DNA of 64,000 nucleotides from Rhodonellum psychrophilum GCM71 = DSM 17998 (GTDB lineage Bacteria > Bacteroidota > Bacteroidia > Cytophagales > Cyclobacteriaceae): assembly GCF_000381545.1 (NCBI RefSeq), contig NZ_KB906678.1:62001-126000 (forward strand), read 5' to 3'. Made by a program: the position numbers and the translations under genes. Position 1 is the first letter of the stretch. Each line of letters begins with the position of its first letter. Positions 31,087-40,594 of the stretch are shown here, in pieces. Below the pieces are notes generated by a model, which was given only the letters and a program-made list of their open reading frames with translations, did no database searches and was not told the origin of the DNA.

Positions 31087-31094
31087 CAAAGTTA
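31087..31094 (-). promoter_or_regulatory. -7 element upstream of the FKBP gene
   Basis: TAACTTTG on the minus strand, 28 bp before the ATG; exact match to TAnnTTTG, -33 element not clear. Confidence 0.4.
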
Positions 31095-31267
31095 ATAATT
31101 TTTGAAAGGGATAAAAACCATTGCAGAAGTAGTTTGGAAAAGTGTGCGATTTTGCGATAATTGTGTTCGATTATGAACAAAAAAATCAATAAATTTGTCT
31201 AACCAATGGGTATTTAGGCATTTATGGAAATGGCACCATTTTGACTGGTATTTAAAAAAAGAATATT

Positions 31268-32650
31268 ATGGAAAACCAAACACTCGGAAAAATCCTGATC
31301 ATTGATGACAATGAAGACTTATTGTTTGCCGCTAAAATGCTGTTGAAAAAACATGCAAAGGAAGTAAGCATCGAAAAAGATCCACGGAGAATCCCCTTTT
31401 TGGTCAACAACAACAGTTATGATGTGATCCTTTTGGACATGAACTTTACGGAAGACACCACCTCCGGCAAAGAGGGTTTCCATTGGTTAAAACAAATCAA
31501 AGAAATAGATCCTAAAGCTGTCGTCATCTTGATCACAGCATTTGGAGATGTGGAAATGGCCGTTCGGGCATTGAAAGAAGGAGCATCTGACTTTATCCTT
31601 AAACCTTGGCAAAATGAGAAACTCTTGGCCACATTGACTTCCGCTTCTCGGCTTAAAGAGAGTTATGACACAGTGGACAAACTCTCCAAAAAGCAGAAAC
31701 AGCTTCAATCGGATCTAAAGAAACCTTATACAGACATTATCGGCCACAGTGCCTCCATGAAAAACATTTTTTCCATCATCGACAAAGTAGCCAAGACGGA
31801 TGCGAATATTTTGATTTTGGGAGAAAACGGAACTGGAAAAGAATTGATTGCCAGAGCAATCCATGACAGATCCCTTCGTAAGGATGAAATATTTGTGGGA
31901 GTAGACATGGGTTCGATCACGGAATCGCTATTTGAGAGCGAATTGTTTGGTCACAAAAGAGGTGCATTCACAGACGCAAAAGAAGACCGGGCAGGAAGGT
32001 TTGAGATTGCTGATCAGGGAACGCTTTTTTTGGATGAAATTGGCAACCTCAGCATGCCTCTTCAATCCAAACTTCTCACCGTTCTTCAGAAAAGGGAGGT
32101 TACCCGCATTGGTACCAACAAGGCCATTCCCGTGGACATTCGACTCATCTGTGCCACCAACATGCATGTGCATGAGATGGTAATGGAAAATGGCTTCCGA
32201 CAGGATTTACTCTATCGGATCAATACCGTGGAAATTTTTCTTCCACCCTTAAGGGAAAGGCAGGATGACATCCCTGTTTTGGCAGAACATTTCCTGAAAA
32301 TCTATTCACAAAAGTACAGGAAGGAATTCCGTGGCTTCAAACCTGCGGCAATGCAACTCCTCCAGCGGTACAATTGGCCGGGAAACATACGGGAACTGCA
32401 ACATGCGATAGAAAGGGCCATCATCATGGCAGAAAGCGATGAGCTGGACAGTCGTGATTTTTTCTTTTTGTCAGCCAAACCAACAAATGAAAAAGTCTCC
32501 GCCCCTGCAAGCTTCAATTTGGATGAGGTCGAGAAGAATGTCATCCAAAAAGCCATTGATAAAAATGGGGGAAATATTTCTAAAGCAGCCAAAGAACTCG
32601 GGCTAACCCGAGCATCTTTGTATAGAAGATTAGAAAAATATGGATTATAA
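31268..32650 (+). CDS. NtrC-family sigma-54-dependent response regulator
   Basis: 460 residues in three domains: receiver (6-125) with phospho-acceptor Asp57 in YDVILLDMNF; AAA+ domain with Walker A GENGTGKE (185-192) and ESELFGHKRGAFTDA; Fis-type helix-turn-helix at the end (NGGNISKAAKELGLTRASLYRRL). The sigma-54-contacting loop is GAFTDA instead of GAFTGA. Walker B region reads GTLFLDEIGN. It would activate sigma-54 promoters upon phosphorylation by the kinase encoded next, which overlaps it by 11 bp. A TGGCAC-like sequence at 31231 is discussed under findings. Confidence 0.94.
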   Translation: MENQTLGKILIIDDNEDLLFAAKMLLKKHAKEVSIEKDPRRIPFLVNNNSYDVILLDMNFTEDTTSGKEGFHWLKQIKEIDPKAVVILITAFGDVEMAVRALKEGASDFILKPWQNEKLLATLTSASRLKESYDTVDKLSKKQKQLQSDLKKPYTDIIGHSASMKNIFSIIDKVAKTDANILILGENGTGKELIARAIHDRSLRKDEIFVGVDMGSITESLFESELFGHKRGAFTDAKEDRAGRFEIADQGTLFLDEIGNLSMPLQSKLLTVLQKREVTRIGTNKAIPVDIRLICATNMHVHEMVMENGFRQDLLYRINTVEIFLPPLRERQDDIPVLAEHFLKIYSQKYRKEFRGFKPAAMQLLQRYNWPGNIRELQHAIERAIIMAESDELDSRDFFFLSAKPTNEKVSAPASFNLDEVEKNVIQKAIDKNGGNISKAAKELGLTRASLYRRLEKYGL

Positions 32651-33983
32651 AGTTGGTTTGTTGGGAAGGATTATCCTTCTCGCCATTTCTCTATTTCTAC
32701 TCGCCTACACCATTTTCAGCGGTACGGGAGTCTTTGCGATTTCCCTTTTTGTCATTCTGGTGTCGGCGCAGATCATTTTTTTATTGGGCTATGCCGAAAG
32801 CTCCTTTAAAAAAGTGCGTCAGTTTCTCAACAATATCAAACAAGACAATTATACCACGCTTTATCCGGTCAAATTTGATGGGACAGAAACTGATGATCTC
32901 CACATCGAATTCAATGCCATCCTGGCCAAGCTCCAGGAAGATCAGGCGGAGAAAGAGGCGAACTACCAGTACTTCCGCTCAGTTTTCCAACACTTGAGCA
33001 TTGGTTTGATCACCTTCGACGAAGAAGGAAAAGTCCAAATCATCAACACCGCCGCAAAAAGGATGTTGGACATCGGTCAGTTGATCAACATCAATGAAGT
33101 CGACAAAATCAACAAAGAGCTCTACCAAGCCATTCATAGTCTGCGTACTGGAGGAAGCGAACTGATCAAAATCGCCCATCCGGACGGAATCATGCAGCTT
33201 TCGGTGTACGTGATTGAGTTGGTCATGAGGGACGTGAAATTCAAATTGGTCTCGCTTCAAAATATCCAAAGTGAATTGGAGGAAAAAGAAATGGAGGCTT
33301 GGCAAAACCTGGTCAAGGTGCTCACCCATGAAATCATGAATTCCATTGCCCCCATATCATCACTTGCCGCGACGATCAAAGGTGAATTGGAGTCCAAAAT
33401 CGAGGACAACATTCCCGTGCCACCCCAAGACCTGGAGGATTACCTTATGGCAATCAGCACGATAGAAAAGCGGAGTGAGGGGATGATCAATTTTGTGAGC
33501 GATTTTAGAAGCCTCGCCCATATCCCTACTCCAAAATTCCGAGCGATTTCAATCCAAAATCTATTTGATCAAATGGAGACCCTACTTCAAAACCAGTTTG
33601 AAAGAAATCAAATCCTTCTAAAAAAACATATCAACCCAGAAGACCTCATTCTTTTTGGGGACCAAAATTTAATCGAACAAGTCCTGATTAATCTGATCCA
33701 GAATGCCATCCATGCCGTTGAGGATTCCCCTTTCCGGATCATTACCTTGGAAGCCTTCATCGACGAGGCAGGCAAAATCATCTTGGAAGTCAAAGACTCC
33801 GGGAAAGGCATAGAAGAAGAAGCATTGTCGAAAATCTTCATCCCTTTTTTCACCACCAAAAAGACCGGCTCCGGCATCGGACTCAGTCTTTCCAAGCAGA
33901 TCATGAGGAGACACAAAGGAAACATCCAAGTCCGGTCAACACTCGGTGAGGGGACAACTTTCAAGTTGATATTCAACGGATAA
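32640..33983 (+). CDS. Sensor histidine kinase (NtrB/NtrY-like)
   Basis: 447 residues: two membrane segments (8-28 and 31-51) with almost no periplasmic loop, a HAMP-like linker, a PAS domain (about 108-210, IGLITFDEEGKVQIINTAAK), phosphoacceptor His230 in LVKVLTHEIMNSIAP, and HATPase_c with N-box EQVLINLIQNAIHAVED, G1 DSGKGI and GSGIGLSLSKQIM. The missing periplasmic domain suggests that it senses an intracellular or membrane signal. It forms a two-component pair with the preceding regulator. Confidence 0.93.
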   Translation: MDYKVGLLGRIILLAISLFLLAYTIFSGTGVFAISLFVILVSAQIIFLLGYAESSFKKVRQFLNNIKQDNYTTLYPVKFDGTETDDLHIEFNAILAKLQEDQAEKEANYQYFRSVFQHLSIGLITFDEEGKVQIINTAAKRMLDIGQLININEVDKINKELYQAIHSLRTGGSELIKIAHPDGIMQLSVYVIELVMRDVKFKLVSLQNIQSELEEKEMEAWQNLVKVLTHEIMNSIAPISSLAATIKGELESKIEDNIPVPPQDLEDYLMAISTIEKRSEGMINFVSDFRSLAHIPTPKFRAISIQNLFDQMETLLQNQFERNQILLKKHINPEDLILFGDQNLIEQVLINLIQNAIHAVEDSPFRIITLEAFIDEAGKIILEVKDSGKGIEEEALSKIFIPFFTTKKTGSGIGLSLSKQIMRRHKGNIQVRSTLGEGTTFKLIFNG

Positions 33984-34125
33984 AATAGGGATTCCCCAAT
34001 CAACTGGTAAGCGGTGCAATTCCCGGAATAAGGCCGTTGACTCTCCCCTACATTCATGATTCTTTTTTTTATTTGCTTTCCCTTAACTTTCTCTTGACAA
34101 TGCCCAACTCAAATTCTAAAAGGAT

Positions 34126-34142
34126 ATTGTTTTCATAACAAT
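34126..34142. repeat. 17-bp palindrome, possible operator
   Basis: ATTGTT-TTCAT-AACAAT just downstream of TTGACA-N17-TAAAAG (34094-34122). It sits near the expected transcription start of the following phosphoesterase gene, so it could be a regulator site or a 5' hairpin. Confidence 0.3.
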
Positions 34143-34197
34143 CACGTCATGACCAGTTCAAACTGCTGTTGTAGCTTGCAAGCAAAACAGATAGCAT

Positions 34198-35049
34198 TTG
34201 AAAACTCATTTCAAAACCATCGTGATCTCAGATGTCCACTTGGGCACCAAGGGATCAAAAGCAAAGGAGGTAAGCAGGTTTCTCAAGACTTACCGATGTG
34301 AAAATCTGATCCTGAACGGGGATATCATCGATGGATGGCAACTCAAAAAATCCGGCTCCTGGAAAAGAAAACACACCCGGTTTTTCAATAGAATGCTCAA
34401 AATGATGGAGCAGGACAATACCAAGGTTTTTTACCTTCGGGGCAATCATGATGATTTCTTGGATCAGATTTTACCCCTAAAGATCGGAAATCTGTCTATC
34501 CAAACAGACATGGTTTATGAAAGCCACGGAAAAAAATATTTCATTACCCACGGAGATATTTTTGACAGCATCACAACCAATCTTCGTTGGATTGCATATT
34601 TGGGTGATATTGGCTACACTTTTTTACTTTGGATCAACAGGATGGTCAATTTTCAGAGAAGAAAAAGAGGTCTCCCCTATTTTTCCCTCAGCCAGTATGT
34701 AAAAGGCAAGGTAAAATCAGCTGTTTCCTACATTGACCAATATGAGGAAGAACTTTCCAAAATGGCCAAAGCCAAAGGATGCGACGGAATAATTTGTGGG
34801 CATATTCACCATCCCGAAAACAGAATGATCGACGGAATTCACTATTTAAATTCCGGCGATTGGGTGGAGACAATGAGCGCATTGGCCGAAGACCACGACG
34901 GGAATTGGCAATTGATCTATTACAACGAGATTGATTTCAAGCAAAAACCTGAAAATGAGATCGCTCCATTGGAGATCCACAGGGAATTGAAAACGGTAGC
35001 GTTCCAAGGATTACTGAACTCAGAGATTATCCACCCCTTTCAGTTCTGA
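34198..35049 (+). CDS. Calcineurin-like metallophosphoesterase, LpxH-related
   Basis: 283 residues with all metal blocks of the LpxH/UDP-diacylglucosamine pyrophosphatase-like family: VISDVHLGTKGSKAKEV, NGDIIDGW, LRGNHDDF, THGDIFDS and CGHIHHPE. It differs from the window's other LpxH-like protein in the longer cap and in its neighbour: 1 bp after its stop begins an MJ1255-type glycosyltransferase. The pair probably acts on a glycolipid or surface glycan precursor (inference). Start is TTG 34198; an in-frame TAG two codons upstream rules out a longer form. Confidence 0.88.
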   Translation: MKTHFKTIVISDVHLGTKGSKAKEVSRFLKTYRCENLILNGDIIDGWQLKKSGSWKRKHTRFFNRMLKMMEQDNTKVFYLRGNHDDFLDQILPLKIGNLSIQTDMVYESHGKKYFITHGDIFDSITTNLRWIAYLGDIGYTFLLWINRMVNFQRRKRGLPYFSLSQYVKGKVKSAVSYIDQYEEELSKMAKAKGCDGIICGHIHHPENRMIDGIHYLNSGDWVETMSALAEDHDGNWQLIYYNEIDFKQKPENEIAPLEIHRELKTVAFQGLLNSEIIHPFQF

Positions 35050-35050
35050 C

Positions 35051-36190
35051 ATGAAATTCGTGTTTATTGTCCAGGGAGAAGGAAGGGGACACATGACCCA
35101 GGCCATCTCACTTTTTGAAATGCTTGATGAAATGGGACATGAAGTTGCGGCAGTCTGCATTGGGACCAGCCAGAGAAGGGAAATCCCGGATTTTGTGAAG
35201 GAGAAATTGACTTGCCCACTTCTTCTGGTAGAAAGTCCAAATTTCGTCACTGACAAAAATCACAAGGGAGTATTGTTGGGAAAAACAATTCGGAAAAACC
35301 TTCGGAATTTACCAACATTCCAAAGGAGCTTGCGGAAAATCCACGAATTGGTTTCCAAGCATCAACCCGACATTCTCCTGAATTTTTATGATTTGCTTGG
35401 TGGTCTTTACAATGCAAGATACAGACCCTCCTGTAGATTATGGGTCATTGGCCATCAATACCTCAGCTTACATCCTGATTTCCCTTTCCCCAGTGGGAAT
35501 ATCCTCCCAAAAATACTTTTCCAGCTGAACACCCACATCACCGCCTTGGGGGCAGACGAATTTTTCGCACTTTCTTTTCGAAATCTCCCAAAAAGCAAAA
35601 GAAGTAATTTACATGTTCTGCCCCCATTGTTAAGAAAATCAATTTTTGATTTACAACCGGAAAAAGGAGATTATATACTCACTTACATGGTGAATTCTGG
35701 ATACAGCGAAGAAGTGCTCCACTATGCCAAAAACAATCCCGAGCTAAAAATTGAAGCTTTTTGGGACAAAATGGGAATGCCGGAACGATACTGTCCACTT
35801 CCAAACGTGGTCTTCCACCAGGTAAATGACCGATTGTTTTTAACAAAAATGGCAAAATGCAGGGGTTTTGTCAGCACTGCTGGATTTGAATCCATCTGTG
35901 AAGCGATGTACCTCGGAAAACCTGTGATGATGGTTCCTGTCAAAAAGCATTTTGAACAAACTTGCAATGCGCTGGATGCCTCTCTGGCGGGAGTTGGGAC
36001 CATTGCAAAATCCTTCGATTTTGGCGCGTTTGACAAGCATCTTCGATCAGACCTTTCGGAAGCCGAAAACCACGCATCTTGGGTTTCCCAATTTAAGTCA
36101 ATATTTAAAGGAGTTTTGTCCAATAAGACATCTACTTCTGGCGAAACCACCCTAGGTCCGAACCCCATAAATAAGGCTATGTTCGGGTAA
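35051..36190 (+). CDS. MJ1255/VC2487-type glycosyltransferase
   Basis: 379-residue GT-B-fold glycosyltransferase related to MurG and GT28. It opens with FVFIVQGEGRGHMTQAISLF, the Gly-rich/His motif of this family, and its C-terminal donor-site region reads FVSTAGFESICEAMYLGKPV, followed by MMVPVKKHFEQTCNA. Donor and acceptor are unknown. It is translated directly after the phosphoesterase gene (1-bp gap) and probably shares its pathway. Confidence 0.88.
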   Translation: MKFVFIVQGEGRGHMTQAISLFEMLDEMGHEVAAVCIGTSQRREIPDFVKEKLTCPLLLVESPNFVTDKNHKGVLLGKTIRKNLRNLPTFQRSLRKIHELVSKHQPDILLNFYDLLGGLYNARYRPSCRLWVIGHQYLSLHPDFPFPSGNILPKILFQLNTHITALGADEFFALSFRNLPKSKRSNLHVLPPLLRKSIFDLQPEKGDYILTYMVNSGYSEEVLHYAKNNPELKIEAFWDKMGMPERYCPLPNVVFHQVNDRLFLTKMAKCRGFVSTAGFESICEAMYLGKPVMMVPVKKHFEQTCNALDASLAGVGTIAKSFDFGAFDKHLRSDLSEAENHASWVSQFKSIFKGVLSNKTSTSGETTLGPNPINKAMFG

Positions 36191-36411
36191 TCAACCATTC
36201 CTGATTTTTTATTTTGCCCAAAAAAAGTTTTGATAATCCAAATCTAGGTAATAATTCCCTCTTTTATTTTTTTTCATAAATGCCCATTTGAGAGATTTCA
36301 ATCGGTTGCGGAATATTAATTTTAAAAAAAATCGCCCCCCAAAAGTGCATTCGCATCATCCTTAATCCAAAATTCGATAAATTCGTGATTGTTTATTTGT
36401 GAATTACATCA

Positions 36412-39096
36412 ATGAATATAGAAAAAATAAGGCTGGAAGAGGACCGCGATAGGAAGAAGCATTGGAAAAAATGGGGACCTTATCTTACGGAAAGACAATG
36501 GGGAACGGTACGCGAAGATTACAGTCTTGATGGCTCGGCTTGGGAAAACGTGACCCATGAAGAAGCGCGGAGCAAGGCTTACCGTTGGGGGGAAGAAGGA
36601 ATTGGTGGCGTCTGTGATTACAAGCAAAAGCTTTGCATTGCGTGGGCATTTTGGAACGGAAAAGATCCCTTGATCAAGGAAAGGCTCTTTGGACTTACCG
36701 GAAATCAGGGAAACCACGGGGAAGATGTGAAGGAAATCTATTACTATCTTGACTCCACACCCACCCACAGCTACATGAAGATGCTTTACAAGTATCCTCA
36801 GCGCGAATTTCCTTACAGTGACTTGATAGATGAAAACAGAAGAAGGACCAAGGCGGACAAGGAATATGAACTGATCGATACAGGTATTTTTGATGACGAC
36901 GCTTATTTCGATATTTTCCTAGAGTATGCCAAGCAAGATATAGAGGATTTGGTAGGCATCGCCACCATTCACAATAGGGGGAGTGAGGATGCCGAAATCT
37001 GGGTAATGCCCACTATGTGGTTCAGAAAAACTTGGTTCACGGGCCATGAGCCTTTTATGCCCAAACTTCACAAAACAGATGAAAACAACATAACAGCCTT
37101 TTCTCCCAAATCAGGAAATTATTTTTTCAATTTTGAAGGTACTCCAGAATTAAAGTTTTGTGACAACGAAACCAATCGAGAAAAACTTTACGGGATCAAA
37201 AACGAAAAAAAATTCCTAAAGGATGCCATCAATGATTACCTGATTGATGGAAATGACAACCACCTTAATCCGGATGATTTCGGAACCAAGGCCGCTGCCA
37301 TCTATAAATTAACCATTCCTGCCGGAGGAAAAGAGGTAGTGAAATTTAGAATGACCCATCAAAGCATGACCGACGAAACGGTCACTGCTGAGGAAATCAT
37401 GGAAAATCGGCACAATGAAGCCGATGAATTTTATCTGGAAATCCAAAAAAGAGTAAAGGACGCAGACCATCTCAATATCCAGCGGCAAGCCTACGCAGGA
37501 ATGATGTGGAGCAAACAATTCTACTATTATAATGTGGAGCGCTGGCTGGAAGGTGATACAGGAAGATACGTTCCACCTGTCGCAAGAAAAAAAGGGAGAA
37601 ATAATAAGTGGCGACATTTACAGAATTATGACATCATTTCCATGCCCGACAAATGGGAATATCCATGGTATGCCGCTTGGGATTTGGCCTTCCATTGTAT
37701 CCCCATAGCCAGAATAGACCCCGATTTTGCCAAAAACCAATTGGTCCTCCTGCTCAATGAATGGTACATGCATCCCAACGGGCAGATTCCTGCTTATGAG
37801 TGGAATTTTAGCGATGTCAACCCACCTGTTCATGCCTATGCTGTCCAACGCGTTTATCAAATTGACAAAAAGATGAATGGCGGCAAAGGGGACCAGGAAT
37901 TCCTTGAAAGGGCATTCCATAAGCTCATGCTCAATTTCACTTGGTGGATCAACCAGAAAGACAATGACGGAAAGAATATATTCGAAGGCGGTTTCTTAGG
38001 CTTGGACAATATCTCGGTATTTGACAGGAGTCATGCCCACAAATACAGCGGAAAACTGGAGCAGGCAGATGCGACCTCATGGATGGCCATGTTTTCCCTC
38101 AACATGCTGCGGATATCCCTTGACCTCTGCGCTTTCAACAAAGTTTATCAATTCACAGCGACCAAATTCCTGGAACATTTTCTATACATCGCAGGAGCGA
38201 TGAGCAACATTTCTGGAGAAAACATCAGTCTTTGGGATGACGAAGACAATTTCTTCTACGATGTATTGCATCTCCCAGGAAAAGAGCCGAAGGTGATGAA
38301 AGTGAAGTCAATCGTGGGAATCATCCCATTGTTTGCTGTTGAGCCTATTCGTGAAGAAATGTTTGAAGGACTGCCTGAGTTTAGGCGAAGAATGGATTTC
38401 TTCATGCGGGAAAAGCCAAAATTGGCAGCCTTGGTTTCCAGCTGGATTCAACCCGGGAATGAAAAGCGAAGACTGTTTTCATTGCTAAGGGGACATAGAA
38501 TGAAAAGTATTTTGCAAAAAATGCTGAATCCCCAAGAATTCCTCAGTGAATTCGGCATCAGGTCATTGTCAAAAGCACATGAAAAACATCCCTACAGCAT
38601 GCGGATGAATGGTGATGTTTTGACCGTGAGGTATACTCCAGGAGAATCGGATTCACTCATGTTCGGAGGAAATTCAAATTGGAGGGGCCCCATTTGGTTC
38701 CCGATTAATTTCCTGATCATTGAGTCCTTGAAAAAGTTTGACTTCTACTACGGGGGTGAATTTTCCATCGAATATCCCACAGGATCAGGAAACTACCTGA
38801 CCATGGATCTGATCGCAAAAGAACTTTCCCTAAGAAACATGAAAATCTTCATGAAAAATGAACATGGGTATCGTCCTGTCTATGGCAACTGTAAAAAGAT
38901 GCAGGAGGATCCACATTTCAAGGATTACATTCTCTTTTATGAGTATTTCCATGGTGAGGATGGACGTGGATTGGGTGCTTCGCACCAAACAGGCTGGACG
39001 GGACTGGTAGCAGAGATGATCCATAAGTATTACAAAGAGAAGGGAGAAGAGGAAGATGCACCAACGACAAATGCTACGACCTTATTTAGAATCTAA
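36412..39096 (+). CDS. GH63-like glucosidase (MGH1-type)
   Basis: 894-residue cytoplasmic protein (no signal peptide) of the MGH1-like/GH63 glucosidase group. It carries an N-terminal beta-sandwich region, then an (alpha/alpha)6 barrel with PWYAAWDLAFHCIPIARI, where the Asp after the Trp corresponds to the general acid of GH63, and PNGQIPAYEWNFSDVNPPVH; toward the C-terminus GASHQTGWTGLVAEM with the preceding EYFHGEDGRG is the conserved end block. Probable role: hydrolysis of alpha-glucosides such as glucosylglycerate or mannosylglycerate-type solutes; the exact substrate is not evident. The 220 bp upstream hold no gene. Its 3' end overlaps rnhB. Confidence 0.88.
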   Translation: MNIEKIRLEEDRDRKKHWKKWGPYLTERQWGTVREDYSLDGSAWENVTHEEARSKAYRWGEEGIGGVCDYKQKLCIAWAFWNGKDPLIKERLFGLTGNQGNHGEDVKEIYYYLDSTPTHSYMKMLYKYPQREFPYSDLIDENRRRTKADKEYELIDTGIFDDDAYFDIFLEYAKQDIEDLVGIATIHNRGSEDAEIWVMPTMWFRKTWFTGHEPFMPKLHKTDENNITAFSPKSGNYFFNFEGTPELKFCDNETNREKLYGIKNEKKFLKDAINDYLIDGNDNHLNPDDFGTKAAAIYKLTIPAGGKEVVKFRMTHQSMTDETVTAEEIMENRHNEADEFYLEIQKRVKDADHLNIQRQAYAGMMWSKQFYYYNVERWLEGDTGRYVPPVARKKGRNNKWRHLQNYDIISMPDKWEYPWYAAWDLAFHCIPIARIDPDFAKNQLVLLLNEWYMHPNGQIPAYEWNFSDVNPPVHAYAVQRVYQIDKKMNGGKGDQEFLERAFHKLMLNFTWWINQKDNDGKNIFEGGFLGLDNISVFDRSHAHKYSGKLEQADATSWMAMFSLNMLRISLDLCAFNKVYQFTATKFLEHFLYIAGAMSNISGENISLWDDEDNFFYDVLHLPGKEPKVMKVKSIVGIIPLFAVEPIREEMFEGLPEFRRRMDFFMREKPKLAALVSSWIQPGNEKRRLFSLLRGHRMKSILQKMLNPQEFLSEFGIRSLSKAHEKHPYSMRMNGDVLTVRYTPGESDSLMFGGNSNWRGPIWFPINFLIIESLKKFDFYYGGEFSIEYPTGSGNYLTMDLIAKELSLRNMKIFMKNEHGYRPVYGNCKKMQEDPHFKDYILFYEYFHGEDGRGLGASHQTGWTGLVAEMIHKYYKEKGEEEDAPTTNATTLFRI

Positions 39097-39664
39097 TCGG
39101 TTGGAGGCAGGCTGCGATGAAGTTGGGCGAGGTTGTCTCTGTGGGCCGGTGGTGGCAGCGGCCGTCATTCTTCCTGCGCAGTATGCGAATGCGTTGATCA
39201 ACGATTCCAAAAAATTAACAAAAACCAATCGCGAAAGCCTGATTTTGGAGATAAAATCAAATGCAATTGCTTGGGCAGTCGCGGAAGCAAGCGTGGAGGA
39301 GATTGACACAATCAACATCCTCCACGCCTCTTTTTTGGCCATGAACAGGGCGATAGAGGGCCTTATCATCCAGCCGGAACACCTGCTTATCGATGGCAAC
39401 CGTTTCAATACCCACCTTCCTTATTCTTACAGTTGTGTGATCAAAGGAGATGAGAATTTTGCTTCCATCGCCGCTGCTTCTATTTTGGCAAAAGTCTATC
39501 GCGATCATTTAATGGCCGAATACGCCAAAACCTATCCTGGTTATGGTTGGGAATCCAATGCTGGTTATCCAACAAAGAGACACAGGGATGGAATCAGGAC
39601 ATTGGGATTGACACCCATCCACAGAAAACATTTCAAACATTTACCGGACGAAATCTCCCTTTAG
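39071..39664 (+). CDS. rnhB: Ribonuclease HII
   Basis: Removes RNA from RNA-DNA hybrids and misincorporated ribonucleotides. The catalytic Asp and Glu are in AGCDEVGRGCLCGPVVAAA, a third Asp in HLLIDGNRF and further residues in VIKGDENFASIAAASILAKV, all RNase HII blocks. About 197 residues. ATG 39071 (overlapping the upstream gene by 26 bp) is preferred over ATG 39056, because the conserved region begins shortly after. Likely co-transcribed with the GH63 gene. Confidence 0.94.
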   Translation: MLRPYLESNRLEAGCDEVGRGCLCGPVVAAAVILPAQYANALINDSKKLTKTNRESLILEIKSNAIAWAVAEASVEEIDTINILHASFLAMNRAIEGLIIQPEHLLIDGNRFNTHLPYSYSCVIKGDENFASIAAASILAKVYRDHLMAEYAKTYPGYGWESNAGYPTKRHRDGIRTLGLTPIHRKHFKHLPDEISL

Positions 39665-39676
39665 ATTTATTTTTTT

Positions 39677-40225
39677 TTAAAACTTAAAATAAACATATCC
39701 CTGAGGGATATAGGTAGTAAGCGTAGTCAAAGCAGACAAAGCAATTTGGGTCCCTTCCCAAACGTCAGAAGTGCGTAATGCTCTTGCTACCAAAGATTGA
39801 CCACATATGTAAACTTCCACCCCACTTTCCTGCAAAGCCTTAAACACATCCAAATTGGGGTTTTTGACTCCATAGAGCTTCTCATAGGCTTCATCTTTCA
39901 AGACAGTAAAGATCGCGCCTCCATGGACGACCACTTTTACCTTGATGTTTTCCTTGGGAGTCCCCGCCAATCCATGTAGGTTGATCATTCTGGCGATGTT
40001 GTCAACCATTCGATTCACCTTGGTAGGATCCTCTGCCGAAAATGTCAGGTCAACAATTATCTTGTAGACCGCATTTGGATCCGGATTTTCGGTTGCATCT
40101 GGAATTTCATAAATTCCACCATGTCCTTTTACAATTGGAAATTGAGCATTTTGACTGAATGAAGCTTGGGCCAGTAAGAAAAAAAACATTCCTGCCAAGA
40201 CAGAGATTTTGGTGATTTGTGTCAT
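39677..40225 (-). CDS. DsrE-family periplasmic protein
   Basis: 182 residues; signal peptide MTQITKISVLAGMFFFLLAQ, cut near ASFSQ. The mature part has the DsrE/DsrF-like fold: VYKIIVDLTFSAED, KVKVVVHGGAIFTVLKDEAY, VEVYICGQSLVARALR with a single Cys at the position of the DsrE active-site Cys, and SALTTLTTYIPQGYVYFKF at the end. Sulfur-relay activity in the periplasm is possible but unproven. The frame is open up to 40549, but that extension covers the tRNA-Leu and its terminator, so ATG 40225 is the right start. Confidence 0.88.
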   Translation of the reverse strand: MTQITKISVLAGMFFFLLAQASFSQNAQFPIVKGHGGIYEIPDATENPDPNAVYKIIVDLTFSAEDPTKVNRMVDNIARMINLHGLAGTPKENIKVKVVVHGGAIFTVLKDEAYEKLYGVKNPNLDVFKALQESGVEVYICGQSLVARALRTSDVWEGTQIALSALTTLTTYIPQGYVYFKF

Positions 40226-40290
40226 TTGATGTGAGAATTGAATCGATTGAAAAAGTAAACAAAAATCCCAGCATTCAAACAACCGCAAAT

Positions 40291-40319
40291 AAAAAAAGCC
40301 CCGAAATTCGGGGCTTTTT
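40291..40319 (-). terminator. Terminator of tRNA-Leu
   Basis: Stem GCCCCG (40298-40303) with CGGGGC (40309-40314), loop AAATT, followed on the minus strand by a T-run. It begins right after the tRNA 3' end. Confidence 0.85.
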
Positions 40320-40320
40320 G

Positions 40321-40404
40321 TGCGCACGAGAAGAGTCGAACTTCCATACCCAAACGGGCACCACCCCCTCAAAGTGGCGTGTCTACCAATTTCACCACGT
40401 GCGC
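40321..40404 (-). tRNA. tRNA-Leu (anticodon GAG)
   Basis: 84-nt class II tRNA on the minus strand: acceptor stem GCGCACG (5') with CGTGCGC plus discriminator A; D-arm GTGAAATTGGTAGACAC; anticodon stem CCACT/GGTGG around loop TTGAGGG, anticodon GAG, reading CUC/CUU; a long variable arm GCCCGTTTGGGT; T-loop GTTCGACTC. CCA is not encoded. Confidence 0.95.
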
Positions 40405-40416
40405 AATTAGGGTCAG

Positions 40417-40447
40417 CAAAAGTAGAAAGGTTTGCCATTCCCTGCAA
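40417..40447 (-). promoter_or_regulatory. Promoter of tRNA-Leu
   Basis: Minus strand TTG (40447-40445), 20 bp, then TACTTTTG (40424-40417), an exact TAnnTTTG. The tRNA 5' end is 13 bp downstream. Confidence 0.7.
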
Positions 40448-40594
40448 GTAGAAATGAGGATTTTTTAAGCAAATAATCCGGACGCAGCCAAGTCGGTACG
40501 GAAACTGCTGACTATTAGGGTCAGTACATTGTTGAACCTTAAACTTCACAAAGGAAGAATCGATCCCGCAATATCCTCAGCCCAAAAATTGGAC

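Noticed and set aside
40406-40525. Repeated ATTAGGGTCAG beside tRNA-Leu (about 40407 and 40515), considered as attachment-site repeats
   Set aside because: Only 11 bp, about 110 bp apart, with no integrase or foreign gene between or beside them.
40226-40549. N-terminal extension of the DsrE-like frame to 40549
   Set aside because: It would translate through the tRNA-Leu and its terminator; the signal peptide begins at 40225.
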